Source: SIG607 sp045586405
GTDB taxonomy: Bacteria > Bacillota > Clostridia > Oscillospirales > Acutalibacteraceae
Reading direction: 5' to 3'
DNA length: 24,521 nucleotides
Assembly (NCBI GenBank): GCA_045586405.1
Contig: JAZNAG010000081.1
Location: 1-24,521 of the forward strand
Shown: piece by piece, positions 1 to 6,892 of the stretch
Layout of the letters: each line of letters opens with the position of its first letter
Position numbering within the stretch: the stretch's first letter is position 1
Program-made: the position numbers and the translations under genes
The notes under the pieces: generated by a model
The model's database searches: none
Told to the model about the DNA's origin: nothing
Seen by the model: only the letters and a program-made list of their open reading frames with translations

Positions 1-11
1 TTGTCACACCC

Positions 12-368
12 TCACCCCATTTCTTCTGATAGCCGTTCACAAACAAAATCAACAGCATTTAGAACAGCATCAAGAGACACATAAAAGCCCTCATCTGTAA
101 ACATGCCTGTGTAATTTTTTATTTGGTCTTTGTATGCTTCCACAAACTCTTTGACGGCTTCAGATTTGGCGGTTTTTAGTTGTCTGCGTGCCTTTTTCAA
201 ATGCTCAACAAGTGCTGATTTTTCTGAATTTAGGCGGTTTATGAGGTCAAGGACACTTTCGCCTACATCAATTTCACCGCAAGTATCTTTATTAGGGCAT
301 TTATCACAAAACATAACATCATATAGGTAGCAACATTCAAAAGCCTTTATAATCTCGTTGTCGGTCAT
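12..368 (-). CDS. Hypothetical phage protein with N-terminal cysteines and coiled coil
   Basis: A 118-residue protein of unknown function. Four cysteines lie near the N-terminus (CC at about 12-13, then CDKCPNKDTC at about 21-30), which could bind a metal. A lysine- and glutamate-rich stretch at about 48-80 looks like a coiled coil, followed by a helical C-terminus. The ATG overlaps the stop of the upstream 46-residue gene as ATGA, so translation is probably coupled. It is the last gene of the leftward early operon inside the window. I do not recognise a family and give no function. Confidence 0.75.
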   Translation of the reverse strand: MTDNEIIKAFECCYLYDVMFCDKCPNKDTCGEIDVGESVLDLINRLNSEKSALVEHLKKARRQLKTAKSEAVKEFVEAYKDQIKNYTGMFTDEGFYVSLDAVLNAVDFVCERLSEEMG

Positions 369-505
369 TCTACATTACTCCTTTGCTTTTCGTAGCAATG
401 TTTGCACATTTTAATGCTACTTATCATTTCTTCACCTTTGCGTTTCTGTTTGCACACAGGGCATATAACTATTGAGTTCAAATATTCATCCGAAAACCTT
501 GTCAT
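365..505 (-). CDS. Small CxxC/CxxC zinc-ribbon-like protein (46 aa)
   Basis: A short gene running from ATG at 505 to TGA at 365. It encodes 46 residues with two cysteine pairs, ICPVCKQKRK and MCKHCYEK, spaced as in a minimal zinc ribbon. Both ends overlap their neighbours by ATGA: its start overlaps the stop of the 95-residue gene and its stop overlaps the start of the 118-residue gene. That double coupling is the main evidence that it is real. The likely role is nucleic-acid or protein binding in the early phage operon; this is inference from the fold only. Confidence 0.7.
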   Translation of the reverse strand: MTRFSDEYLNSIVICPVCKQKRKGEEMISSIKMCKHCYEKQRSNVE

Positions 506-789
506 TCTGTATCACTCCAATCTAAAGCCTGTCCGCACTTGTTGCAGTAATTACAATAACTGATAAAAGTACCACAACAAGGGCATTTATAAACTGTTGT
601 ACCTTTACACCATTTGGTATTGCCAAAACTCATTTCTGCTGCTTCTATCTTGTGAGGGGTAGGTTTCTTCTGTATCTGCTTTTTACAAGCGTCACAAACC
701 TCTTTTTTTGTCAAAACTACCATACTTTCATTTTTTGGTTTTACCAAAACTAAACCGTTGTCCTGAATATGTATCCTGTTTTCTGTCAT
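502..789 (-). CDS. Zinc-ribbon phage protein
   Basis: 95 residues with two cysteine clusters: CDACKK at about 33-38, and a C-terminal knuckle KCPCCGTFISYCNYCNKCG at about 68-86 ending in QALDW. The C-terminal pattern is typical of small zinc-ribbon proteins common in Firmicutes phage early operons. The start overlaps the upstream stop by ATGA. There is no enzymatic motif; a structural or DNA/RNA-binding role is possible but not shown. Confidence 0.75.
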   Translation of the reverse strand: MTENRIHIQDNGLVLVKPKNESMVVLTKKEVCDACKKQIQKKPTPHKIEAAEMSFGNTKWCKGTTVYKCPCCGTFISYCNYCNKCGQALDWSDTE

Positions 790-1067
790 TCTCCCTGCAC
801 CTCGCTTTCAAGCCATCGTGTAATACCCTCTAAACAAACATTACCCGATGCGTTGCACACCCCATCTTCTGTGAAAACACAATACTTTTCGCAATTTGCA
901 TTTCTTTCAAGAAGCTCTGCCATTTCCTCAACGCTCATAGCCTTTATGCGGTCAAAGTTGGTAACCTTCTTTTCTTCAAAACCGCTACATATCTCTGCAT
1001 AACTGCTGTTATTTGAATAATACCTGCTACATAAGGCAAACTTTTTACAATTACTACACAGTTTCAT
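786..1067 (-). CDS. Cys-rich small phage protein
   Basis: 93 residues. It begins MKLCSNCKKFALC, contains the helix MSVEEMAELLERN in the middle, and then CEKYCVFTEDGVC and CLEGITRWLES near the C-terminus. The pattern (MSVEEMAELL, then spaced cysteines, then GI.RWLES) is one I recognise from small uncharacterised proteins of Clostridia prophages, but their role is unknown. It probably binds a metal through its eight or so cysteines. The ATG overlaps the upstream stop as ATGA. Confidence 0.75.
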   Translation of the reverse strand: MKLCSNCKKFALCSRYYSNNSSYAEICSGFEEKKVTNFDRIKAMSVEEMAELLERNANCEKYCVFTEDGVCNASGNVCLEGITRWLESEVQGE

Positions 1068-1417
1068 TCTCCCTCACCCCTCAATGCTTTCTCGGCGGCT
1101 TCTTTTGTTGCAAAACAATCATTTTCAGGATAAATCACTAATTTTGTATCACGATTATCTTGCGTTTCGTTTATATGATATTTAAGTGTTTCGTCAAGGT
1201 CATAATCGTCAATCCAATAAGTAGCAATTATGCAACCTTTAGAGTTTGCAAGAAACATATAGCCGCTTATATCAACCGCTTCTCCATTTTCTCTTTCAAC
1301 AACCCAAATTTCATCTCCCGCTTTATAAGTCGGTACGATAACGCCGTTGTCTATGAGGTGGTCGGCAACAAACTCGCACGCTTCATCAAACGCAATCAAT
1401 GCTATTTTATCTCTCAT
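1064..1417 (-). CDS. Hypothetical phage protein (117 aa)
   Basis: A 117-residue protein starting MRDKIALIAFDEACEFVAD. I prefer the ATG at 1417 because it overlaps the upstream stop as ATGA; an in-frame GTG at 1426 would add three residues. The centre has a beta-rich stretch (YKAGDEIWVVERENG) and the C-terminus ends in a helix (FATKEAAEKALRGEGE). This arrangement is common in small early proteins of Firmicutes phages. No catalytic motif is visible and I assign no function. Confidence 0.7.
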   Translation of the reverse strand: MRDKIALIAFDEACEFVADHLIDNGVIVPTYKAGDEIWVVERENGEAVDISGYMFLANSKGCIIATYWIDDYDLDETLKYHINETQDNRDTKLVIYPENDCFATKEAAEKALRGEGE

Positions 1418-1773
1418 TCCTCGCACCCCCGTTTCGGGTCAGGCATATACGCCCATTTGGTAACTTCGCCGTCAAAACATTGCTCTATATCTATTCCGTT
1501 TCTTTTCCACTTGCCCTTAGTGTCGGTATAAAGTTCAAATACAGCTTTATCATTTATTACTGCAAGCACTCTTTCCCCCGCAGGAGGTAACAATGTTTTT
1601 ACGCTTATCCACTCAATATACTTTTCTTTTTTGAGCTTTTCGTTTTCTGCCCTGAGTTGCTTTACAGCGTCAGATAATCGGGATAATACAAGCAATTCTG
1701 TACCGCATACATTTTTCATATTCTTTCGTATTTCAACGGCTTCCAAATATGTATCTATCTCAGAATATTTCAT
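1414..1773 (-). CDS. DUF551-like phage protein
   Basis: 119 residues in two parts. The N-terminal half is helical with a coiled-coil stretch (QLRAENEKLKKEKY). The C-terminal half matches the DUF551 pattern: WISVKTLLPPAGERVLAVI at about 55-73, and later VTKWAYMPDPKRG near the end, where the family has an aromatic and proline-rich tail. The role of DUF551 proteins is unknown; they are frequent in phage early regions. The stop overlaps the next start by ATGA, and the start lies 17 bases after the helicase-loader stop. Confidence 0.75.
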   Translation of the reverse strand: MKYSEIDTYLEAVEIRKNMKNVCGTELLVLSRLSDAVKQLRAENEKLKKEKYIEWISVKTLLPPAGERVLAVINDKAVFELYTDTKGKWKRNGIDIEQCFDGEVTKWAYMPDPKRGCEE

Positions 1774-1790
1774 AGTCTCAGCTCCTTTCT

Positions 1791-2618
1791 TTAACTTGAA
1801 AACAACCTATAATTTTTACTTCTGTCTTTTGCTACGCTGATTTTATATATTCCCGCTTGCTGATATATCCTGCTCATAGTCGCCTCATCATAATCGAGTA
1901 TATCTTCAAGCGTTTTTTCACTTGATATAATCGTAATCTTGCTTTTGTCAAGTAATCTATGATTGATAATCTCAAAGGCAAGGTTAATATCCGCTGCCGT
2001 CGGTACTTCGCCGTTTTTTACTTTCAAGAAATCATCTATGTATAAAACATCAATATTTTTATAGAGGCTTATCATATCCTGATAGTTCACATCATTAACA
2101 AATGCCTTGAGCTTCTTTGCTTCTTCACTCCAAAGCATATATTTAACCTCTAATCCTGCTTTAATGTAGTGAGCTGCTATTGCGGTGCAAATATGAGTTT
2201 TTCCACAACCTACTTGACCGCCAATAAAAAACCATTTTGCGGTATCATCAGCACAAAAAGCCTCTGCTTTACTCTTTATAGTCTTTTGCCATTCCTGAGT
2301 ATCTTTGTAACTCTTAAAAGTGTACTGCGTGATAATATCACCTAATCCGCTTTTTCTTGCCCGTCTTAATGTAGAGCGTATTTTCTTACAACTGCACTCT
2401 GAATGTATTTCCTCACCGTTTTCACCTAATCGAGCAATAAAGCCTTTGTTTTTGCACTTTTCACAGTTATATCCGTCAACCTTGTGTAAATCTCCCTCAA
2501 TATTGTTATAGGATTTTACTTTCTCAGACGCTAAATCTATATTTCCTACATCAATATCAACCTTGTATTTTTCTTTCATCTTTGCAAATATATCTCCAAA
2601 AGTTGACATTTCACTCAT
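1791..2618 (-). CDS. DnaC/IstB-like helicase loader ATPase
   Basis: A 275-residue AAA+ ATPase of the DnaC/DnaI type, which loads the replicative helicase at the phage origin. The Walker A motif GGQVGCGKT is at about 133-141, and Walker B VLYIDDF at about 191-197. Before the ATPase core, at about 52-77, lies a zinc-binding element (CEKCKNKGF, later CSC), as in DnaC-like phage loaders. The gene directly follows the replisome organizer with an ATGA overlap, the usual initiator-loader pair. Helicase and primase are not in this window, so the phage probably recruits the host helicase; that part is inference. Confidence 0.92.
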   Translation of the reverse strand: MSEMSTFGDIFAKMKEKYKVDIDVGNIDLASEKVKSYNNIEGDLHKVDGYNCEKCKNKGFIARLGENGEEIHSECSCKKIRSTLRRARKSGLGDIITQYTFKSYKDTQEWQKTIKSKAEAFCADDTAKWFFIGGQVGCGKTHICTAIAAHYIKAGLEVKYMLWSEEAKKLKAFVNDVNYQDMISLYKNIDVLYIDDFLKVKNGEVPTAADINLAFEIINHRLLDKSKITIISSEKTLEDILDYDEATMSRIYQQAGIYKISVAKDRSKNYRLFSS

Positions 2619-3367
2619 AGGTGCGTGCCTCCTAATTTAATATCGCTGTTACTGTTTTCTTTCTGTTTTGGTTTATTTATGGGTGTGTTCAAATAACTAT
2701 CAAACTTTGTACCGAATAGTGTTTCAGGTCTTAAATACTTTGCCATTTCCGTGCCTATCCACTCTGAACACTTTTTATCAATAACCGCTTTGAAATCATC
2801 AACGGTGTATTTTTCGGCTAACCTTGCCTTTATGTGTTTTTGAGTTACTTTGTTTCCTGCTCTATATCTTGTACCTACTTTATTATTAAGATAAGAAATA
2901 ATTTCAGTTATAGTTTCAGTAATAGAAACAGTATCAGTATCAGTTGTATCGGTATCGTATTCATACGGTATAGATACGGTATCTCTTGAGTTATATAAAT
3001 CTATAATTTCGTTTCTGAAATTATCATTTTTTACCCCTTTTATAGCAGATATTAATGGTTGGTCTAATTTAGGTGAATTAGTCCAATTATATTTGTACCA
3101 ATTTTTTATAAACAGCTCTTTTGTATCAAAGTCATAATCTATTACTTTATGATGTTCCTTAAATCGTTTTAACAAACTTTCAACGCTATCACGGGAATAT
3201 CCTAAATCGTTTGACATTTGGCGTATGCTTATTTCATAACAGCCGATAATGTTTGTATAAGGATTTGTTAAGCAATACAACATAAAATATTTATCCTCGG
3301 GGCTAAATTCATCTGCAACTTTTGTATCAGTCCAAAATGTTGTATGTATGCTTCTGTATATAGCCAA
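2615..3367 (-). CDS. Replisome organizer / DnaD-like replication initiator
   Basis: 250 residues. The N-terminus (SIHTTFWTDTKV, then EDKYFMLYCLTNPYTN and MSNDLGYSRDSVESLLKRF) is a winged-helix initiator domain of the phage replisome-organizer type. The C-terminus, about residues 155-230 (SYLNNKVGTRYRA, FKAVIDKKCSEW, YLRPETLFGTKFDSYLN), matches the conserved phage C-terminal domain found in these initiators. The start is a TTG at 3367, chosen because AGGAG lies 8 bases upstream and the first ATG falls inside the domain. A DT/DTV-rich linker joins the domains; its DNA is repetitive and may hold the origin. It is followed by the helicase loader with overlapping codons. Confidence 0.9.
   Translation of the reverse strand: MAIYRSIHTTFWTDTKVADEFSPEDKYFMLYCLTNPYTNIIGCYEISIRQMSNDLGYSRDSVESLLKRFKEHHKVIDYDFDTKELFIKNWYKYNWTNSPKLDQPLISAIKGVKNDNFRNEIIDLYNSRDTVSIPYEYDTDTTDTDTVSITETITEIISYLNNKVGTRYRAGNKVTQKHIKARLAEKYTVDDFKAVIDKKCSEWIGTEMAKYLRPETLFGTKFDSYLNTPINKPKQKENSNSDIKLGGTHL
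2901..2985. repeat. Iteron-like direct repeats inside the initiator gene, candidate origin
   Basis: On the minus strand this stretch repeats CGATAC, CTGATACTGATACTG and ACTGAAACTATAACTGAAA in tandem. It encodes the low-complexity linker DTDTTDTDTVSITETITEI. Many phages place their replication origin as repeats inside the initiator gene (lambda O is the best-known example). The repeats could equally be a by-product of a threonine/aspartate-rich linker, so this is a candidate only. Confidence 0.4.
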
Positions 3368-3392
3368 ATTCTCAACTCCTGTTATTTTAGGT

Positions 3393-3668
3393 TTATCGGT
3401 CTATAAAACTATATTGGCGTATAGAAACATAACCGATATGTGTTCCGTCAATGTTTTTTACTACAACGAAAGGTATATACTCCTTGCCCATAACGGCAAG
3501 TGGCACGGGATAAAGGTACTGCCCCTTTTTCTCACGGTTCAAAGCCGTGTGCATTACTTTTATGCTAATCCCGCAAATAAAAAACCTCTGTACGGTTATG
3601 GTGGAGCATAAGCCTGTACAAAGGTTGTCGGTCATAGTATTAAGTTTATCGCCATAGGGCAACTCCAC
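3393..3668 (-). CDS. Hypothetical protein, GTG start in a hairpin loop
   Basis: About 91 residues, unknown. The C-terminal half reads like a compact beta-rich domain (YLYPVPLAVMGKEYIPFVVV, then NIDGTHIGYVSIRQYSFID). The start is uncertain: GTG at 3668 has only a weak upstream AAGG, and an ATG at 3635 has none. The GTG lies in the loop of a 10-bp inverted repeat (3635-3644 with 3681-3690), which could control translation. It lies between the early small genes and the replisome organizer, transcribed the same way. I do not recognise it. Confidence 0.5.
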   Translation of the reverse strand: MELPYGDKLNTMTDNLCTGLCSTITVQRFFICGISIKVMHTALNREKKGQYLYPVPLAVMGKEYIPFVVVKNIDGTHIGYVSIRQYSFIDR

Positions 3669-3690
3669 TCACTCTATGACCTTAATACTA
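3635..3690. repeat. Nested inverted repeat around a start codon
   Basis: Arms TAGTATTAAG (3635-3644) and CTTAATACTA (3681-3690) are perfect 10-bp complements; inside them CATAG (3653-3657) and CTATG (3674-3678) pair again. A competing pairing is also possible with the GGTCATAG / CTATGACC copies that flank the arms. The GTG start of the downstream small gene is in the loop, so an RNA switch or a protein-binding site are both possible. There is no U-run, so it is not a terminator. Confidence 0.55.
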
Positions 3691-3737
3691 TTTTACAATA
3701 TCTTCCTACACTTATAATTGCGTAAAAGAAATAAGCA

Positions 3738-3935
3738 TTATTTTTCTACGACTTTTTCAAGCGGAACAATAACAACGCTTCGGGCAGCTTTTATGTCGGT
3801 TAATTCAGCCTGATAATGCCATTTGTTTTCTTTATGATGTTTTCGCTTAATTACTGCCGTTAATGTGTACTCTATTCCGTCATATAGTACGGGCTTGCCG
3901 TACCATATAACCTCATTTGCATTTTCGAGTTGCAA
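3738..3935 (-). CDS. Small hypothetical phage protein (65 aa)
   Basis: 65 residues, beta-rich (WYGKPVLYDGIEYTLTAVIK, then WHYQAELTDIKAARSVVIVP), resembling small phage proteins with a single beta-barrel-like fold. The start is inferred to be TTG at 3935 with AAAGG about 10 bases upstream; no in-frame ATG exists nearby. It overlaps the upstream Cys-rich gene by 23 bases in another frame. Function unknown. Confidence 0.6.
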   Translation of the reverse strand: MQLENANEVIWYGKPVLYDGIEYTLTAVIKRKHHKENKWHYQAELTDIKAARSVVIVPLEKVVEK

Positions 3936-4107
3936 TTCGTTTTACCCTTTCTTCTGCTGCCTTTTGGTCTGCTTCGTATTTTGCCTGAGTTTTGAAAAAT
4001 TTACATTTGAGGCAAGATGTAACGCCTGTAAGAACGCCACAAAAGTCTCGTTTATTCTTGTCGCCTCTAAATGCAAAACAATTTTCTCTGTAAAATCTAA
4101 CTGCCAT
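3913..4107 (-). CDS. Cys-rich small protein
   Basis: 64 residues starting MAVRFYRENCFAFRG. Five cysteines follow the spacing seen in small phage zinc-binding proteins: NCFAF, then DFCGVLTG, then SCLKCKFFKTQ, followed by a charged helix. I choose the ATG at 4107 because it overlaps the upstream stop as TAATG; an alternative TTG at 4113 has AAGGAG at better spacing. The probable role is metal-dependent binding, without further evidence. Confidence 0.65.
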   Translation of the reverse strand: MAVRFYRENCFAFRGDKNKRDFCGVLTGVTSCLKCKFFKTQAKYEADQKAAEERVKRIATRKCK

Positions 4108-4253
4108 TACCAACCAATCTCCTTAAAGTAAGTTTTCAAGTCTCTGCATTTGCCTGTAAGCACTTCATAAACGCCCATAATAGCGGAAACAATCAGAAAA
4201 CTTGCAGGAACTACAATGCCTGCAATTATTAAGCAAACAATAAGTTTTAACAT
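4107..4253 (-). CDS. Single-pass small membrane protein (48 aa)
   Basis: A 48-residue gene. It starts with ATG at 4253, preceded by GAGGT at 7 bases, and ends in TAA sharing a base with the next ATG. The first 30 residues form one hydrophobic segment (MLKLIVCLIIAGIVVPASFL, then IVSAIMGVYEVL), followed by a short basic tail (GKCRDLKTYFKEIGW). It is likely an inner-membrane microprotein with a cytoplasmic tail. Its role is unknown; small membrane proteins in phage early operons sometimes affect host physiology or superinfection, which is inference. Confidence 0.65.
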   Translation of the reverse strand: MLKLIVCLIIAGIVVPASFLIVSAIMGVYEVLTGKCRDLKTYFKEIGW

Positions 4254-4269
4254 AGTATGTACCTCACAA

Positions 4270-4304
4270 TCTTTCGGGGCGGTTTAGCCGCCGCCCCTCG
4301 GCTT
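4270..4304 (-). repeat. GC-rich intergenic hairpin (copy 1)
   Basis: The minus strand reads AAGCCGAGGGGCGG, a short loop, then CCGCCCC, forming a stable hairpin between the 79-residue gene and the membrane microprotein. A near-copy lies at 10050-10085 before the HTH gene. There is no U-run, so RNA processing or translational insulation is more likely than termination. Confidence 0.55.
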
Positions 4305-4307
4305 AAA

Positions 4308-4547
4308 TCATTTGAGTTTGTATTCATAATGATATGAACACACGCCGTTACTACACTTAACTTCGAGCCTGTCGCCGTACTTCTTGACTAAAGCCTGCTT
4401 GTATGCTTCTTGTGTATAATTGTTGCGGGTATGCCCTATGCAATTAATATACACCTGCACCGTCTCGCCGCTTTCAAGGTGATTGCACACCTCGTCAAAA
4501 TACTCAGTGTAGTAGTCATTGCCACAGTTTACTAACATCTTGAACAC
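4308..4547 (-). CDS. Hypothetical protein (79 aa)
   Basis: 79 residues beginning MFKMLVNCGNDYYTEYFDEV, with ESGETVQVYINCIGHTRNN in the middle and a C-terminal CSNGVCSYHYEYKLK. The Shine-Dalgarno site GAGAGGTG lies 6-7 bases before the ATG, and the upstream leader contains the ACTGAATAAAGA string that recurs before accessory genes at 16.3 and 16.7 kb. A promoter-like site at 4590-4625 precedes it, so it probably starts its own transcript. No family recognised. Confidence 0.65.
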   Translation of the reverse strand: MFKMLVNCGNDYYTEYFDEVCNHLESGETVQVYINCIGHTRNNYTQEAYKQALVKKYGDRLEVKCSNGVCSYHYEYKLK

Positions 4548-4589
4548 CTCTCTTTATTCAGTTGTTTTGTAACCTCTCTTGATTACATA

Positions 4590-4625
4590 TATATTATATC
4601 GCAAAAGTGTTATAATATAATTACA
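4590..4625 (-). promoter_or_regulatory. Promoter with operator-like CACTTTTGCG
   Basis: On the minus strand, a TATAAT at 4598-4593 is preceded by CACTTTTGCG (4609-4600), the reverse complement of the CGCAAAWGTG motif found in the accessory-region promoters. The -35 is poor, so activation or a weak basal level is possible. It would drive the 79-residue gene and those downstream. Confidence 0.5.
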
Positions 4626-4660
4626 TAAAAGAATTATAACTACAAAATGTTGCACAAAGT

Positions 4661-5143
4661 TTAGGGGGCATTTTTGTGTGTTTTGTCAATGTATGTAACC
4701 GCCACAGCATAAGCAGCCCAAATATCACTTTTGAAACCATAAAAGAAATCAGGGTTTTTCTTCGTGCCTTTGCCGTTCTTATAATCAAACCTTGCAAACC
4801 TATCTATTAACGCTTGTCTGATATTGCTATCTTTTGCCCTCATACTATTGCATAAATTCAGCTTTTCCTCTTTTCGGTATATGTAGGCTCTTGTCATTGT
4901 CATACTTGCTTCCCAAAAACGCCCTATCCATACACAAGTATCAAATACCTCTTTGCCGACGGGCATACCATAGCAAGCTACCATTTCAAGGACTAATTCC
5001 TCATAATCGCCCATTTTTACAATAGTAAGCATTTCATCATTCGGCACTTTTCCTTTGTCTATAATTTCATAGTCTTTAGTGCAAAAAACATAAGCACTTT
5101 CTGTATTTCCTGCGTCTATTGCTAAAATTTTAACTGATTGCAT
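4661..5143 (-). CDS. RuvC-like Holliday junction resolvase
   Basis: 160 residues with a RuvC/RNase H-like fold. The first acidic residue is D10 in KILAIDAGNTESAYV, the second E53 in LVLEMVACYGMPVG, and the last D140 in GFKSDIWAAYAVA with K138 nearby. These match the divalent-metal site of RuvC-type resolvases. In phages the enzyme resolves branched DNA before packaging or during recombination. The ATG at 5143 is used; a longer frame from a TTG at 5182 adds only a basic tail read from the previous gene. It overlaps the upstream gene by 14 bases. Confidence 0.85.
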   Translation of the reverse strand: MQSVKILAIDAGNTESAYVFCTKDYEIIDKGKVPNDEMLTIVKMGDYEELVLEMVACYGMPVGKEVFDTCVWIGRFWEASMTMTRAYIYRKEEKLNLCNSMRAKDSNIRQALIDRFARFDYKNGKGTKKNPDFFYGFKSDIWAAYAVAVTYIDKTHKNAP

Positions 5144-5429
5144 ACGCCCTGTATTCCTCCTCCTCTTTCTTTCGTTTTTCAACGGTTTTCGGATTTGCTA
5201 AATCAGGGCGTTCTGCTTGAATTTTTCGGCGGCAACGGGTGACAGTTTCCCAATTAGGCATATTTAATATCTTGTGGTTATACATTGCCATTCCAAAAGG
5301 TTTATCAAGAATATCCTTGTTTAACTTCTCGCATACAAGAAACATCAAAACATAGTCGTCTTGCCGTGCCTGAGTGCTTTCCTCAAGCACGGTCAAAACT
5401 ATCTTTTCTGTAGATTTGAGTTTAGCCAT
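5130..5429 (-). CDS. Hypothetical phage protein, likely HTH-containing
   Basis: 99 residues. It begins MAKLKSTEKIVLTVLEESTQ, continues YVLMFLVCEKLN, and has NWETVTRCRRKIQAERPDL, which looks like the recognition half of a helix-turn-helix. A highly charged tail (KRKKEEEEYRAY) follows. Proteins of this kind often sit beside RuvC-like genes in Clostridia and Lactobacillales prophages. The ATG has AAAAGGAG 8 bases upstream. DNA binding is inference. Confidence 0.7.
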   Translation of the reverse strand: MAKLKSTEKIVLTVLEESTQARQDDYVLMFLVCEKLNKDILDKPFGMAMYNHKILNMPNWETVTRCRRKIQAERPDLANPKTVEKRKKEEEEYRAYAIS

Positions 5430-5473
5430 TGTTTACACTCCTTTTATATAGGTTTCATAATGTGTCATTATAA

Positions 5474-6229
5474 TTACACTTCCGCAAGTCTGTTGTTTGC
5501 TATATCACAGTATTCTTCTGAAATCTCAAAACCTATAAAATTACGATTATTTTTAACACAGGCGACGGCTGTAGTTCCGCTTCCTATAAACGGGTCAAGC
5601 ACTACATCACCCTCGTTACTCCAACTCATTATATGGTCTTTTGCTAATTGCTCAGGGAACACGGCAGGGTGTTTTGTTTTATTTTGTGCAATCGCTATCT
5701 GCCATATATTATTGGCATAACGGGTTTTATTAAGAACAAACTCTTTTTTTGTACGCCCGTTCTCCCCTCCCATATTCTTGCAAGTGGATTTATAGATTTT
5801 ACCACCGCATTTACACTCAATCATTAGCGGGTTGAATGTTTTGGGTTGCCCTTTGCTAAAAACAAACATATATTCAAATACATCAAAGTACCTTTTAGTT
5901 TTTACTTTAGGCATTGGGTTTGTTTTTTGCCAAATCATTGTGTCGTGCAGATTAAATCCGCATTTCTTGAAGAACAATGCTTGTTCGAATGATGTTCCTG
6001 TTTCGCTACCTTTAACAGTTGCGTCACCTACTATCCACACCACAATTCCACCCTGTTTTGTTACACGGAATAGTTCCTTTGCTGTTGCTTCAAAATCCCA
6101 CTCAAAACCGTTGTATTTTCGTAAATTGTCATAAGGGGGACTTGTTACAGTTAAATCAATACAATTATCGGGTAGTAGTTTCATTCCCTCTAAACAATCC
6201 ATACTATAGATTTTATTTAACTCCAACAT
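5474..6229 (-). CDS. DNA methyltransferase (beta-class, TSPPY first)
   Basis: A 251-residue S-adenosylmethionine-dependent DNA methyltransferase. The catalytic motif TSPPYDN is at about 29-35 and the cofactor-binding motif DPFIGSGTT is near the C-terminus, the order of beta-class N6-adenine or N4-cytosine enzymes. Cysteines in ECKCGGKIYKSTC may bind zinc in the target-recognition region. ATG at 6229 is preferred because AAAGG lies 7 bases upstream; a longer frame starts at 6244. No restriction enzyme lies next to it, so it probably serves as an orphan enzyme protecting phage DNA. Target sequence unknown. Confidence 0.9.
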   Translation of the reverse strand: MLELNKIYSMDCLEGMKLLPDNCIDLTVTSPPYDNLRKYNGFEWDFEATAKELFRVTKQGGIVVWIVGDATVKGSETGTSFEQALFFKKCGFNLHDTMIWQKTNPMPKVKTKRYFDVFEYMFVFSKGQPKTFNPLMIECKCGGKIYKSTCKNMGGENGRTKKEFVLNKTRYANNIWQIAIAQNKTKHPAVFPEQLAKDHIMSWSNEGDVVLDPFIGSGTTAVACVKNNRNFIGFEISEEYCDIANNRLAEV

Positions 6230-6280
6230 TGTTAATCCTTTCATCTGCTATCTTGCAATATTCTTTACAAATCTCAAACC

Positions 6281-6871
6281 CTATGTATTTACGATTATTT
6301 TTTTACAAGCAATCGCTGTAGTTGCTACGCCCATACAAGGGTCTAATACCGTTTCTTCTTCTTTTGTGAACATCTTAATAAACCACTCAGCAACTTCAGG
6401 GTGCATAACGGCTTTGTGTTCTTTTGGCATTTTTGAATTTACGGAAGTAGTGATTATATTTTTTGTATAGGTGAAATTGGACTTTAACGACTTGTCACCT
6501 AATACAATAAAAAACTCATAAGAATTTGTAATATTATGACCACTTGCAGGCATAGGATTACTTTTTTCCCATATTATAATCTGTTTGATTTTATGTCTGT
6601 ATGTTCCGATTATTGCGTAAACATCAGCCGAATTATAATAATTTGTTTGAATATTCAAAAACACATAGTTTTTGGCTACTCGTAAACTTTCCTCTATGAG
6701 ATTTAGCAGAAAACCATAATAATCTGTTAATTGGTCGTTATAAAAGGTATATTTGTCGTTTCTTTTTCTGTTATAAGGGGGGGAAGTAAAAACATAATCA
6801 ACCGTGTTATCCTCCATTTCTTGAAACAAATCGAAACAATTACCGTTGTAAATTTTGTTCAATTCAAACAT
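6281..6871 (-). CDS. Second DNA methyltransferase, C-terminus frameshifted at A7
   Basis: 196 residues as read in frame. It is paralogous to the next gene: MFELNKIYNGNCFDLF, TSPPYNRKR at about 29-37, and LDPCMGVATTAIACKK near the end, where the usual GSGTT is GVATT. The frame then stops early. In the -1 frame after a run of seven A (6304-6298), the sequence continues NNRKYIGFEICKEYCKIAD and ends at 6213, which is the expected family C-terminus. A ribosomal or transcriptional slip would give the full enzyme; otherwise it is a natural indel or assembly error. Loss of this tail would probably weaken the fold. Confidence 0.8.
   Translation of the reverse strand: MFELNKIYNGNCFDLFQEMEDNTVDYVFTSPPYNRKRNDKYTFYNDQLTDYYGFLLNLIEESLRVAKNYVFLNIQTNYYNSADVYAIIGTYRHKIKQIIIWEKSNPMPASGHNITNSYEFFIVLGDKSLKSNFTYTKNIITTSVNSKMPKEHKAVMHPEVAEWFIKMFTKEEETVLDPCMGVATTAIACKKIIVNT
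6298..6304 (-). promoter_or_regulatory. A7 slip site in methyltransferase gene
   Basis: Seven A on the minus strand, read as TGT AAA AAA ATA. Moving back one base gives AAA AAT AAT CGT and restores the conserved methyltransferase C-terminus, overlapping the next gene's start by 17 bases. It could be a programmed slip, a transcriptional slip or a real or artefactual one-base deletion. Confidence 0.5.
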
Positions 6872-6892
6872 AACATCTCACTTCCTTGTCAC

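Noticed and set aside
3348..3611. 87-residue plus-strand frame.
   Set aside because: It is antisense to the replisome organizer end region and the small minus-strand gene, with no ribosome site.
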